Made by a program: the position numbers and the translations under genes | Part shown: piece after piece, positions 1 through 7,938 of the stretch | How positions within the stretch are numbered: the stretch's first letter is position 1 | How the letters are laid out: every line of letters begins with the position of its first letter | Source: Deltaproteobacteria bacterium | GTDB taxonomy: Bacteria; Desulfobacterota; DSM-4660; Desulfatiglandales; HGW-15 | Length of the DNA: 12,410 nucleotides | Direction: 5' to 3' | NCBI GenBank assembly: GCA_016932235.1 | Contig: JAFGDF010000133.1 | Location: 1-12,410, forward strand | The notes under the pieces: model-generated | The model's input: only the letters and a program-made list of their open reading frames with translations | Told to the model about the DNA's origin: nothing | Databases searched by the model: none

Positions 1-1075
1 CCTCCAGCCGGATGGAGCGCTCATGGATTACGGCGCGCTTTTCAGGGGTCAGTCTCCGGCGGATTATCCTATTTAGGGCCGGTATGGCGTCCATCGAGTC
101 AGCCTCAATAAAAAGATCCGCGCCCCTCTGCCAGAGAGGCCTGCCCTGAGTCATAGGGTCGATATCGATATGGATGATCTTGGCATCTTTTCGAGGGAAT
201 CCCTCGGCCGGTACATAGGGAATATCATAGTCAATGACCAGTAGCACATCGGCGTCGGCTATGTATGGATTGGGCTTTCGACTCCCCCCGATATCCTCGA
301 TGCCGGCAGAGAGGGGATGCGTCGTAGGGAAATTCATCCTGGTCAGGCCGGAAAGCACAGGGGCGCCCAAGGTCTCGGATAATTCAATCAGCATCGCCAC
401 AGATTCGGGATGGCGGCTGGTATATCCGGCTAATATGAGGGGATCTATTGCCCCAAGCAGCATCTCGGCGGCCTTATCGAGGCTGTCGGCATCAGGCGGT
501 GAGGCTGAGGATATAGCCTTTGGGGCCGATTGAGGGACAGGCACCCGGCCAACCTCTTCAATAAGAATCTCCTGGGGGTAAGACAGGTGGACCGGGCCGC
601 GAGGCTCGGTGAAAGCAGTTCGAAAGGCCTGCTGGAGAACATCGTGGATATCCTCACCCTTGCCCAGCATATGGTCCCACTTAACACAATTGCGCATGGT
701 GCGGCAAATGTCGAAGGGCTCTCCCTGCCAATCCAATCGCTGGCCCGATGGCGTTTTTCCTGCCCAGAGGATAACAGGTATTCGCCCCCACTGTACGTTA
801 TGCATAGCCCCGCCTATCTGAAGGGTACCCAGTTCGTCATGCACCATAACAACCTGCGGCCGCCCCGAAACCATGTAGTGCCCATGGGCGGCGGCCATGG
901 CCACCGATTCGTCGAGGCACAATACAAGCTTCGGCGTGGGCCTGCCCGCGGCCTTGTATTTCAGGAAAGCCGCCTGGATAGGAGCGACTGTCGAGCCCGG
1001 ATTAAAGAAGACGCACTCCACGCCGTTGGCGTTGAGTACCTCAACAAAGGCCTCTGCAGTTTGATACTTTTCCAT
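1..1075 (-). CDS. Thiamine-diphosphate-dependent enzyme (acetolactate synthase/benzoylformate decarboxylase type), N-terminal part
   Basis: Translating the minus strand from 1075 gives 358 codons that stay open to the left edge, so the 3' end is missing. The N-terminal ThDP-binding (PYR) domain covers roughly residues 1-170 and ends with the family's PRGPVHLSYP stretch. It carries the likely catalytic Glu56 in LDESVAMAAAHGHY, the position that activates the aminopyrimidine ring in this family. The central domain starts near residue 190 and contains PLILAGYTSRH and IIHIDIDP. The C-terminal domain, with the GDG...N diphosphate/Mg motif, lies outside the window. The ATG at 1075 is preceded by AGGGAGGT, a strong ribosome site, and the gene follows the hydrolase gene by 33 bases. 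The family decarboxylates or ligates 2-oxo acids and acyl-CoAs. The usual GPG stretch is replaced here by HDELGTLQIGG, so I do not assign a named reaction. Confidence 0.88.
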   Translation of the reverse strand, partial: MEKYQTAEAFVEVLNANGVECVFFNPGSTVAPIQAAFLKYKAAGRPTPKLVLCLDESVAMAAAHGHYMVSGRPQVVMVHDELGTLQIGGAMHNVQWGRIPVILWAGKTPSGQRLDWQGEPFDICRTMRNCVKWDHMLGKGEDIHDVLQQAFRTAFTEPRGPVHLSYPQEILIEEVGRVPVPQSAPKAISSASPPDADSLDKAAEMLLGAIDPLILAGYTSRHPESVAMLIELSETLGAPVLSGLTRMNFPTTHPLSAGIEDIGGSRKPNPYIADADVLLVIDYDIPYVPAEGFPRKDAKIIHIDIDPMTQGRPLWQRGADLFIEADSMDAIPALNRIIRRRLTPEKRAVIHERSIRLE

Positions 1076-1108
1076 TTTTACCTCCCTCTCTTGGACAAGA
1101 GCAGGAAG

Positions 1109-1750
1109 CTATGCGGATTTCCAGCACTCCAGAATTTCATTCGACGATACAACTTCCCCGAAAAACATGTCCAGATTTAAAAGAGACCATTTTTTAGCCT
1201 CGGGGCCTGTTCCTTCCGTCAAATCGGATGGTATAACAATATAGTATTCCCGCATGAAGCCGTCTCTGGCCGTAGATTCAACACATACATTCGTGGAAAG
1301 ACCGGTTATAATCAGAGTAGTAATTCGCTTTATCCGAAGGCATTGATCCAGGTAGGTGGAAACAAAACCAGAATACTTGTATTTGGGGATAATAATTTCT
1401 CCGGGCTGGGGTATGATTTTATAGAATTCAGCAAAGGCCGGATCAATAAATCGTTCTTTATTTATACGTCCGTAAAGTTCGTCAACGACCGGAGAGGCAA
1501 GTTCGGGTATTTTCATCATTTTTAGATGAATAATATATTTCAGTACTCCCCGCGCCTCTTTCAGGAATGTGTTTAGTCTTCCGGCCAGTTCCTGTGCCGG
1601 CCTGATATCAAAGCCCCTTCTGTGAAAGCTCCCGCCTTCACAGCAAAAATCCTTTTGCATATCAATGATAATAAGCGCCGTTGACTCTGGATTCAGCTTG
1701 GCTTTTAGGCGGTCCAATCCGCTGCGATCTTTATTGTTTTCATCACTCAA
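1109..1750 (-). CDS. Isochorismatase-family cysteine hydrolase (RutB-like amidohydrolase)
   Basis: This 213-residue protein has the full cysteine-hydrolase signature. Asp30 lies in IIIDMQKDF, Lys123 in IPKYKYSGF and Cys156 in TNVCVESTARDG, forming the Asp-Lys-Cys triad. The Val-Cys pair is where the family has its cis-peptide. Members cleave C-N bonds in small amides (nicotinamide, ureidoacrylate, biuret, N-carbamoylsarcosine) or the ether of isochorismate. The KxxxSGF and STARDG motifs look closest to the RutB/ureidoacrylate-hydrolase side, but specificity cannot be called. The start codon is TTG at 1750. It is chosen because AAGGAGG lies seven bases upstream and no in-frame ATG precedes the catalytic Asp. 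The gene begins 15 bases after the UPF0261 stop, and its ribosome site sits in that gap. An NCS2 permease two genes upstream would fit uptake of a nitrogenous ring compound whose opened product is hydrolysed here (inference). Confidence 0.9.
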   Translation of the reverse strand: MSDENNKDRSGLDRLKAKLNPESTALIIIDMQKDFCCEGGSFHRRGFDIRPAQELAGRLNTFLKEARGVLKYIIHLKMMKIPELASPVVDELYGRINKERFIDPAFAEFYKIIPQPGEIIIPKYKYSGFVSTYLDQCLRIKRITTLIITGLSTNVCVESTARDGFMREYYIVIPSDLTEGTGPEAKKWSLLNLDMFFGEVVSSNEILECWKSA

Positions 1751-1757
1751 GTAATAT

Positions 1758-1764
1758 CCTCCTT
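1758..1764 (-). promoter_or_regulatory. Strong ribosome binding site for a TTG start
   Basis: The minus-strand AAGGAGG lies seven bases from the TTG at 1750-1748. It begins two bases past the TAA of the UPF0261 gene. It decides the start of the hydrolase, which has no suitable ATG. Confidence 0.75.
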
Positions 1765-1765
1765 T

Positions 1766-2983
1766 TTATTGCCCTAATATTTTCTTAAGAGATGCGGTAA
1801 TTGCGGCAGCGAATTCCGGATCGTTAATATGATAGGGCAGCGCTGTTATTGGGGTGTCTGCGGGGCAGTGTTTTCGCAACAGCTCTTCAAAGATCGGCGG
1901 CATGCTCGGATCATGCAGATGCCCCTGTTCACTGTCATGGTTGGAAAATCCCTTTAATGGGATAAAAAACTCGGTGGGTCTCCTGATACTTGAAAATGCC
2001 GATCCAAAATATTTCGCAACCTCCTCCATCTCCTCCGGCCCGGTTCGAACAGCTGTAAGCTGGGCGTTATGAACATGATACCTCTTACCGGGGAATTGTT
2101 GCCTGGCCGATTCCAGGGGACCACCAACCATAAAATCAAGATTTCCAGGGGCGAAAAATGTCGGTACTCCCTTTTTCAGCGCTGCCTGGCACCTGTCCGG
2201 AGTCGCGGCAAACAAACCATGGTAGATGTAATCGGTCACCTCGATGATTGACAGATCAACCACGGCTGCCACATCTTTCTCAAGAATAAGTTCATCCATG
2301 GCGGCGCCGCCGGTTCCGCTGGTATGGAATATGATGACCTCATACCCGATTTTTTCCATCTCAGCGCGGATCATCCTTGAACAGCGTTCAACTGTCGCCA
2401 GCATTGTCATCATTATAATCGGTTTCTGATCTTCCATTGATTTCTGATAAGATTTAGCCATTCCCGCCACAGCGCTCGCGCCGTTTCTTAAAATAGACCT
2501 GGTAATTGAGTTAAGTCCTGAAATATCGGCCACGGAATGTAACATCATGATATCCTTCGTCCCGACGTAAGGTTTGACCATACCTGATGCCATGGTGGAA
2601 ATCATGACCTTGGGCAGGCCAAAGGGGAACTCCCGCATTACCGCGGTTCCAAGCGCCGTCCCCATGGATCCCCCGAGGGAGATAATTCCATTTATCTTCT
2701 TTTGTTCATATAGAGATTTGGCGCAGGCAATGGATCCCTCAGTCATAGTATTCAATGCCTTGCCTTCATGCCCCAGAGACCGAACAGCCTCCAGTGTCGT
2801 TCCAGCCGCCTTGGCCACGTCCTCCGGCGTTATCGCGACCTCCATGTTTCCGCTTTTTCGAACGCTGGGATCAAGAATCAGCGTGCTTATTCCCATTTCT
2901 TCAAGGCACTTTAATATATACCCAGCTTCATCGATCTTTGTATCCAATGTCGCGATCAACAATACTGTTGGTTTCCTGGACAT
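1766..2983 (-). CDS. UPF0261 / Tm-1-like ATP-binding domain protein, copy 1
   Basis: This 405-residue protein is a typical full-length UPF0261 member. It shows the N-terminal TLDTK block (residues 12-16), the glycine-rich ISLGGSMGT near 101-109, FPFGLPKVMISTMASG near 119-134, VGTKDIMMLHSVADISGLN, the second-domain glycine loop HTSGTGG near 220-226 and a C-terminal PLKGFS block. The family is named after the N-terminal domain of the tomato virus-resistance protein Tm-1; the biochemical role of the bacterial proteins is not established. An ATP/nucleotide-binding role is inferred from the family. The open frame continues upstream to 3448, but that part is antisense-like shadow of the permease gene. 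The start is one of two adjacent ATGs (2986 or 2983); GAGGAG at 2991-2996 is better spaced for the second. It lies just downstream of the permease stop, so the two are probably co-translated. Confidence 0.9.
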   Translation of the reverse strand: MSRKPTVLLIATLDTKIDEAGYILKCLEEMGISTLILDPSVRKSGNMEVAITPEDVAKAAGTTLEAVRSLGHEGKALNTMTEGSIACAKSLYEQKKINGIISLGGSMGTALGTAVMREFPFGLPKVMISTMASGMVKPYVGTKDIMMLHSVADISGLNSITRSILRNGASAVAGMAKSYQKSMEDQKPIIMMTMLATVERCSRMIRAEMEKIGYEVIIFHTSGTGGAAMDELILEKDVAAVVDLSIIEVTDYIYHGLFAATPDRCQAALKKGVPTFFAPGNLDFMVGGPLESARQQFPGKRYHVHNAQLTAVRTGPEEMEEVAKYFGSAFSSIRRPTEFFIPLKGFSNHDSEQGHLHDPSMPPIFEELLRKHCPADTPITALPYHINDPEFAAAITASLKKILGQ

Positions 2984-2990
2984 CATTCTT

Positions 2991-2996
2991 CTCCTC
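2991..2996 (-). promoter_or_regulatory. Ribosome binding site for UPF0261 copy 1
   Basis: The minus-strand GAGGAG lies directly after the permease TAA, seven bases from the ATG at 2983 and four from the ATG at 2986. It excludes the far upstream start of the longer open frame. Confidence 0.7.
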
Positions 2997-2997
2997 G

Positions 2998-4305
2998 TTA
3001 ATTTATTTCTATCTCCTTTGCTTCGGGTATAATCAGATTGACAGCAACTGCTACCAGAGCGCCGACCGTAATCGAAGACGAAAACAAAAAGCTTAAAAGC
3101 CTGGGCATCGAATTTACGATCTCTGCGGGCAATAGCGAGACGCATACGGTAATAAAAACAGGAATCCCTATGATCAAAATATTCCGATCGTTGAGTTCTA
3201 TATGATGCATGGATCTTAATCCGCTCATCAGTACCATGATGGACATTACGCCCAGGACACCCCACATGATCGCGCCGGGAATAGAGGCGATCAGGAACAT
3301 CAATTTGGGGCAGAATGACAGGACAATTATGATAATGCCCGCCCCCACAGCAGCCCAATAACTGTAGACCTTGGTTACGGCAATAACACCACAGTTCGTA
3401 GCATAACTTGTTACCGGCGCGGAACTCAATAAAGAACTGATGAAACATCCTATACCTTCCCCCAGAATGCCTTTATCAATCCTTTTATCGGTTAAAGTGC
3501 TCTTCGCGGTGAAGGAAATGGCGAACCAGTTACCAACTGTCTCAATCATTACTATAAAATATATAAAAACAAATATCAGGCTTGATGTCAGATCAAATTT
3601 CGGCATGCCGAATGGGAAAAAGGGGGGAAGGGAAAACCATGAAGCCTTTGTTACAGAAGAGAAGTCAGTTATCCCCATAAAGGACGCTAGGACGGTTGTA
3701 ATTATTATCGCATATAACACGCCTCCCCTGCTAAGGATGTTCGATATACGCAATTTCAGATTGCCAATCACCATAAATATCAATATGAGCGAAAATACGA
3801 TGAAGGCGAGCAAGACATTTTTCCCTGCCACGCCGGGCGAACCAATCAAGTTATCAAAGGCCGTGAACATCAAGGAAATGCCGATTACAACTACGACTGT
3901 TCCCGCGACCACGGGCGGGATGAATTTGAGCATTTTGCTGAAGATATTGAAGTAACCCAGAATACTGATGATTACGGCCCCGAGAATCAGGCTACCAAAT
4001 GCGGTAGCTAGATCCTGCCTCAAGGCAATGGCAACGATTGCCCCGATCGTCGCAAAAGACACACCCTGAACAACGGGATATCTCATGAAGAGGCCGGCCT
4101 GAATGCAGGTGGCAATGCCGACTGCAAAAAACGATACCGTAATCATTATAGCAGTGTTCTTTACATCCAGTTTTAACATCCCCGCGATAACGACCGCGCC
4201 AAGAAAAAGATTTAATGCGATTACCGACTGAAAGCCATAAAATAATGATTTTCCCAGGCCAAGTTTCTCATCAACACTGATTTCTTTTATATTTTCATCG
4301 CCCAT
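2998..4305 (-). CDS. NCS2-family nucleobase-type permease
   Basis: This 435-residue, very hydrophobic protein has about 12-14 membrane segments and belongs in the inner membrane. Family landmarks are present in order: FQSVIALN in TM1 (residues 25-32), PVVQGVSFATIGA (78-89), IETVGNWFA in TM8 with Glu255, and TNCGVIAVT in TM10 (303-311). The family imports uracil, xanthine, uric acid or other bases by proton symport. Two features depart from characterised members. The TM1 Gln-His pair is Gln-Ser (26-27), and the TM10 residue before the conserved Asn is Thr303, where UraA has Glu and XanQ has Gln. The substrate may therefore not be a classical base. The ATG at 4305 has CTGGAG eight bases upstream and is preferred over an in-frame TTG nine codons earlier. 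It is the first gene of the downstream group and lies after the inverted-repeat region. Confidence 0.88.
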   Translation of the reverse strand: MGDENIKEISVDEKLGLGKSLFYGFQSVIALNLFLGAVVIAGMLKLDVKNTAIMITVSFFAVGIATCIQAGLFMRYPVVQGVSFATIGAIVAIALRQDLATAFGSLILGAVIISILGYFNIFSKMLKFIPPVVAGTVVVVIGISLMFTAFDNLIGSPGVAGKNVLLAFIVFSLILIFMVIGNLKLRISNILSRGGVLYAIIITTVLASFMGITDFSSVTKASWFSLPPFFPFGMPKFDLTSSLIFVFIYFIVMIETVGNWFAISFTAKSTLTDKRIDKGILGEGIGCFISSLLSSAPVTSYATNCGVIAVTKVYSYWAAVGAGIIIIVLSFCPKLMFLIASIPGAIMWGVLGVMSIMVLMSGLRSMHHIELNDRNILIIGIPVFITVCVSLLPAEIVNSMPRLLSFLFSSSITVGALVAVAVNLIIPEAKEIEIN

Positions 4306-4313
4306 TTTATCTT

Positions 4314-4319
4314 CTCCAG
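4314..4319 (-). promoter_or_regulatory. Ribosome binding site fixing the permease start
   Basis: The minus-strand CTGGAG has its GGAG eight bases from the ATG at 4305. The alternative TTG at 4332 has no comparable site. Confidence 0.6.
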
Positions 4320-4384
4320 CCTCATCTTCCAAACGGCTTTGTATAACAATGCCTTCCCATCAATCACCTACCATATTGCTATCG

Positions 4385-4698
4385 TTCATAACTCTTCGCA
4401 TGGACCAAATGATAAATGGCTTTTTTAGTAGGGAATTCCCGGTTTTGTCGATCTTTTCAAGACGACATCTCAAATTAATCTCTACCTTAGTTTATCAGTG
4501 GTCTGATTTTTAAGGGTTTACACCACCGGGCTATATCAGAATGGTAGGTTATCAAAGAGAAATAGTTCATCAAACCCTTAAAAATCAGACCACAGGCAAC
4601 GCAAAAATTAGATGTCGTCTTGAAAAGACCGGCAAGACCGAAAACTATGTCAAATGAAAGAAAGCTGTTTTTCACTGTTCCATACGAAGACTTATGAA
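4385..4698. repeat. Large nested inverted repeat (foldback/MITE-like element)
   Basis: Three pairs of arms nest around one centre. The outer arms, 4385-4407 and 4676-4698, match at 20 of 23 positions. The middle arms, 4440-4470 and 4610-4640, match at 28 of 31. The inner arms, 4498-4519 and 4572-4593, are perfect over 22 bases. The spacers between them are poorly paired, and the central loop is 52 bases. A transcript of either strand would form a long interrupted hairpin. The sequence taccat occurs just outside both ends (4369-4374 and 4713-4718) and could be a target duplication, though six bases may match by chance. No transposase is present. It may be a non-autonomous mobile element or a decayed palindromic element; a role in transcript processing or termination is also possible. 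Confidence 0.8.
4498..4593. repeat. Perfect 22-base inverted repeat with 52-base loop
   Basis: The left arm, 4498-4519, begins GTGGTCTGATTT; the right arm, 4572-4593, is its exact reverse complement and ends AAATCAGACCAC. This is the innermost and best conserved stem of the larger nested structure. Confidence 0.9.
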
Positions 4699-4781
4699 AT
4701 TTATTCAAATATTACCATTATCCCGTAAGCAATCTGGGAAATGATCGTTCTCTTCTTATAGCAAAGAGCCTGATACGGGTA

Positions 4782-6377
4782 TCAACGAGTTATCTTGATA
4801 CCGGCCTTTTCCCTGTCCCAGGTGGCATCTGTAACACCCGCCTGCTTGAGTATATATTTCTGTATCCTTTCTGTTGGTGTTTTCGGCAGTTTAACCATGA
4901 ATTCCACATAGCGCGGGACCGCAAAATAGGGCATCCGGTCCTTGGCATAATCGATCAGCTCTTCATAATCAAGGCTCTCCCCGGGCTGAAGGACCACGCA
5001 TATCTTTACCTCATCTTCAGCCAGCTCTGATTTTACGGCCACGGCGGCAGATTCAAGAATTTTCGGATGTGTATTGATAACCCTTTCCACCTCAAATGAA
5101 GATATATTTTCCCCCCTTCTGCGCAGCGCATCTTTCTTACGGTCCACAAAATAAAAATAGCCGTCCTCATCCATTTTACCCAGATCACCTGTGTGGAACC
5201 ACAGGTTGCGGCACGCCTCCATTGTCTTTTCAGGCATGTTGTAATATTCCGACATCATAATAAAGGGCTCTTTAGGCCGGAACACGAATTCCCCGATCTC
5301 TCCAACGGGCACCTCGTTATCCTCATCGTCAAAGAGTTTGAGTTCATAAATATCCATGGGTTTTCCGCATGAACCGGGCCTTCTGTCATCGACCCTCACG
5401 TGGATGGGGATGCCGATTTCGGTCATGCCAAAGCCTTCCAGGCATTTGATGCCGAATCTTGCTTCCACCTCCTCCATTATTGCAGCAGGGCATCCTGCGC
5501 CCAAAGCAACTCGAGCCGGATTGTCCAGGTCGTTGTCTTTCCTGGGCTGCTTTGCCAGAATGGGAATCACGGCGCCCAGATAATTGAACTGGGTGGCGCC
5601 GCAGGCCCGGATCTCATCCCAGAAACGAGAGGCGCTGAAACGGTCTGAAAGCACCATCTCAGCCTCGGCCACAAGCGCAGTGAGGGTGGTGAGCACCTGG
5701 GCGTTGAAGTGGTATAGAGGCAGGAAGGTGTAGAATATATCGTCTTTATGGCCGTCTCGATACTCAAGCATCTTTTCAGCGACAACAATCCAAAACTTGT
5801 GAGCTCCCAGGACTCCCTTGGAAAGACCCGTGGTGCCGGATGTATAGACAATGCTGATGGGGTCCCACGAGTGGACCTTTATGTCAACCGGATTCTCGGA
5901 GTGGTTAAAAAAGTCATCATAGGAGATTATGGGGATTCGTATCCCATGGCCCTTTTGCCTTTCAAGGTCTCCAGAGATAATGACCTTTTCCAGCTTCTTT
6001 AGATCATGCTCAATGACTTTCAGACGATCCAGATATTGGCCGTCGATAACCAGGATTCTGGAGTCTGATTGATCGATAATATGACGGAGAAACTCACCCT
6101 TGTAGCTGGTGTTGACCGGGACTTCCACCGCGCCGATTTTCGCAAGGCCGAACCAGATATAGATAAAATCCGGGCAATTGGGGAGCATAATGCTGACCTT
6201 ATCCCCTTTAACGATCCCCAGATCCAAAAAGGCGTTGGCGCAGCGATTGGAGAAGCGGTCCAGCTCATCATAGGTGATGCGTTCTTCCTTGAACCGCAGA
6301 AAAATCTTATCGGCGTTTCTTTTTACCCTGTCGGCGAGCAGATCACCCAGGACCCTCGGGGCTTTAAAGTTTTCCAC
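4782..6377 (-). CDS. AMP-forming acyl-CoA ligase (CaiC/long-chain type)
   Basis: This 531-residue enzyme has the normal length and order of the ANL superfamily. It shows the P-loop-like YTSGTTGLSKG at 178-188, GFGMTE at 315-320, WFHTGDLG at 393-400 and the hinge DRKKDALRRRGENIS at 412-426. The reaction is ATP-dependent adenylation of a carboxylic acid followed by transfer to CoA, in the cytoplasm. The overall pattern is similar to carnitine/crotonobetaine-CoA ligase-like and medium-chain ligases; the acid is unknown. The C-terminal A10 motif, normally PKTxxGK, reads PKTPTERIQK at 499-508, so the adenylation lysine position is Arg504. The start codon is GTG at 6377 with AAAAGGA seven bases upstream. 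The gene follows the biotin carboxylase by 75 bases, so it may prepare or use an acyl-CoA in the same pathway as the carboxylase (inference). Confidence 0.92.
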   Translation of the reverse strand: MENFKAPRVLGDLLADRVKRNADKIFLRFKEERITYDELDRFSNRCANAFLDLGIVKGDKVSIMLPNCPDFIYIWFGLAKIGAVEVPVNTSYKGEFLRHIIDQSDSRILVIDGQYLDRLKVIEHDLKKLEKVIISGDLERQKGHGIRIPIISYDDFFNHSENPVDIKVHSWDPISIVYTSGTTGLSKGVLGAHKFWIVVAEKMLEYRDGHKDDIFYTFLPLYHFNAQVLTTLTALVAEAEMVLSDRFSASRFWDEIRACGATQFNYLGAVIPILAKQPRKDNDLDNPARVALGAGCPAAIMEEVEARFGIKCLEGFGMTEIGIPIHVRVDDRRPGSCGKPMDIYELKLFDDEDNEVPVGEIGEFVFRPKEPFIMMSEYYNMPEKTMEACRNLWFHTGDLGKMDEDGYFYFVDRKKDALRRRGENISSFEVERVINTHPKILESAAVAVKSELAEDEVKICVVLQPGESLDYEELIDYAKDRMPYFAVPRYVEFMVKLPKTPTERIQKYILKQAGVTDATWDREKAGIKITR

Positions 6378-6384
6378 TATTTAT

Positions 6385-6391
6385 TCCTTTT
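6385..6391 (-). promoter_or_regulatory. Ribosome binding site for the GTG start of the ligase
   Basis: The minus-strand AAAAGGA lies seven bases from the GTG at 6377-6375. It supports this start, which also gives the usual N-terminal length for the family. Confidence 0.65.
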
Positions 6392-6452
6392 GACGTTCGT
6401 TTCACATACCACACAACTGGCAATGATGGCAAAACGCCGATTGATTTCAGGT

Positions 6453-7937
6453 TTACTGCCGCATACGCTGCTGATGATACATCTGGGTTAATACGGCGCT
6501 TACCGCGATAGCCGCAACCCTGGCCTTTTGCGCGGATTTAAGAGGCAGCCTGTCTGCCAGAGTTTGCTCTCGTACGATAATTCTCTTGATATAATCCAGC
6601 AGGCCCGTTTCCTCCTCAATAAAGCGAGTCCCGATCTCCCCTTTGATAAACCGTTGATTTTCCATTACCGCCTTGTGAAAGGGTATATTGGTCTCAAATC
6701 CCACGATGGCATATTCATAAAGCGCTCTGCGCATTCTTGTTATGGCCTCATCGCGGTCCCTTCCCCAGACAATCAGTTTGGATATTATGGGATCGTAATA
6801 GGGCGGCACAATGTAGCCTGTATATACGCCGCTATCCACCCGTATTCCACTCCCCCCAGGGGCATGATAGCCCGTGAGCCTTCCCGGAGTGGGCGCAAAA
6901 TCATTCAAAGGGTTTTCAGCGTTGATGCGGCATTCGATGGCGTTGCCGCGCATGCGAACATTCTGCTGTGAAACGCTAAGAGGGAGTCCCGCGGCTATAC
7001 GAATCTGTTCCTTCACAATATCCACACCGGTGACCATCTCTGTTACCGGATGCTCTACCTGAATCCGGGCGTTTACCTCAAGAAAATAGAAATTGCCTTC
7101 AGAATATAAGAATTCCACTGTTCCCGCGCCTTCATAGCCCGCGGACCTGACAGCCTTGGCCGCCAATTCGCCCATCTTATTTCGCTGTCGCGGTCTCACT
7201 ACCGGCGACGGGGATTCCTCGATCAGTTTCTGATGCCTCCGCTGCACCGAGCACTCACGCTCACCCAGATGGATGCTATTGCCATGGGAGTCGGCCAGGA
7301 TTTGAAACTCGATATGCCGGGGATTATGCAGGTATTTCTCAATATAGACATCGCGTATGCCAAAGGTGTTGGCAGCGATCGCCTGGGTGTCTTCCATCGC
7401 CTGCACAAGCTGCCTTTCATCGGCAACAACAGTCATTCCGATGCCGCCGCCGCCACCCGACGGCTTAATGATCACCGGATACCCTATTTCTGCTGCCGCT
7501 TTCAGCGCGTGGTCAGAGTCCGGCACACAGTCCTCTGTACCCGGAACCACCGGCACGCCGGCTTTTGTCATCACACCCCGTGCCGCTACCTTGTCCCCCA
7601 TGAGCGCCATAACCCTGCTTGACGGACCGATGAATTTAATGCCCGCTCCTTCTACGGCAGCGGCAAAATCGGCGTTTTCTGCAAGAAAGCCATATCCGGG
7701 ATGAATGGCATCAGCCCCGCTCTCCACTGCCGCCCGGATTACCTTCTCAATATTGAGATAGCTTTGTGAAGCCCGGGCAGGGCCGATGCAATATGCCTCG
7801 TTAGCATATTTTACAAAAAGAGCGTCCTTATCCGCCTCGGAGTAGATCGCCACGCATGGAATTTCCATCTCCCGGCATGCCCGCATCACACGGACAGCGA
7901 TTTCACCACGATTGGCTACCAGTATTTTTTTCAGCAT
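6453..7937 (-). CDS. Biotin carboxylase subunit (PycA/AccC type)
   Basis: This 494-residue protein performs the ATP- and bicarbonate-dependent carboxylation of biotin. It begins with the classical LKKILVANRGEIAVR. The ATP-grasp part has Lys116, Lys158 followed by the loop GGGGGIGM (161-168), and ERECSVQRRHQKLIEESPSP (227-246, with Lys237). RIQVEHPVTE (291-300) holds the catalytic Arg291, and Glu275 and Glu287 are the metal ligands. All residues I would expect for activity are present. The domain ends near 450. A short, partly helical tail of about 45 residues ending in QQRMRQ may be a subunit-contact extension. The gene has no biotinyl domain of its own; its partner is the upstream carboxyltransferase, which carries one. 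Its ATG lies one base after that gene's TGA, a layout typical of translational coupling and fixed stoichiometry. Confidence 0.96.
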   Translation of the reverse strand: MLKKILVANRGEIAVRVMRACREMEIPCVAIYSEADKDALFVKYANEAYCIGPARASQSYLNIEKVIRAAVESGADAIHPGYGFLAENADFAAAVEGAGIKFIGPSSRVMALMGDKVAARGVMTKAGVPVVPGTEDCVPDSDHALKAAAEIGYPVIIKPSGGGGGIGMTVVADERQLVQAMEDTQAIAANTFGIRDVYIEKYLHNPRHIEFQILADSHGNSIHLGERECSVQRRHQKLIEESPSPVVRPRQRNKMGELAAKAVRSAGYEGAGTVEFLYSEGNFYFLEVNARIQVEHPVTEMVTGVDIVKEQIRIAAGLPLSVSQQNVRMRGNAIECRINAENPLNDFAPTPGRLTGYHAPGGSGIRVDSGVYTGYIVPPYYDPIISKLIVWGRDRDEAITRMRRALYEYAIVGFETNIPFHKAVMENQRFIKGEIGTRFIEEETGLLDYIKRIIVREQTLADRLPLKSAQKARVAAIAVSAVLTQMYHQQRMRQ

Positions 7938-7938
7938 T

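Larger units (their letters stand above)
4306..4781. other. Gene-free interval between the ligase and permease genes
   Basis: These 476 bases contain no convincing coding sequence. The central part is taken up by a nested inverted repeat, described separately. I found no clear sigma70 promoter for the permease: a TATACA lies about 40 bases before its start but lacks a matching -35 at normal spacing. I also found no hairpin followed by a U-run behind the ligase. Whether the two gene groups are transcribed together is therefore undecided. Confidence 0.7.

Noticed and set aside
530..1180. A 216-residue plus-strand open frame, and others such as 3440-3955 and 6069-6491
   Set aside because: They are antisense to genes with strong protein-family motifs on the minus strand and show no recognisable domain.
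2987..3448. N-terminal extension of UPF0261 copy 1 by about 150 residues
   Set aside because: It overlaps the permease gene in another frame, is rich in Cys/Arg/His, and a clear ribosome site marks the internal ATGs as the true start.
1109..4305. A standard Rut pyrimidine-degradation operon (permease plus RutB-like hydrolase)
   Set aside because: No RutA-type monooxygenase or other Rut genes are visible, and the permease lacks the usual substrate-contact residue.
4487..4708. A 73-residue minus-strand open frame beginning with TTG
   Set aside because: It lies entirely on the arms of the nested inverted repeat, has no ribosome site and shows no domain; the frame is best explained by the repeat.
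4771..4784. Palindrome TGATACCCGTATCA at the ligase stop codon as a terminator
   Set aside because: The stem is six base pairs with a two-base loop and no U-run follows. It may be an operator-like site but that is not supported.
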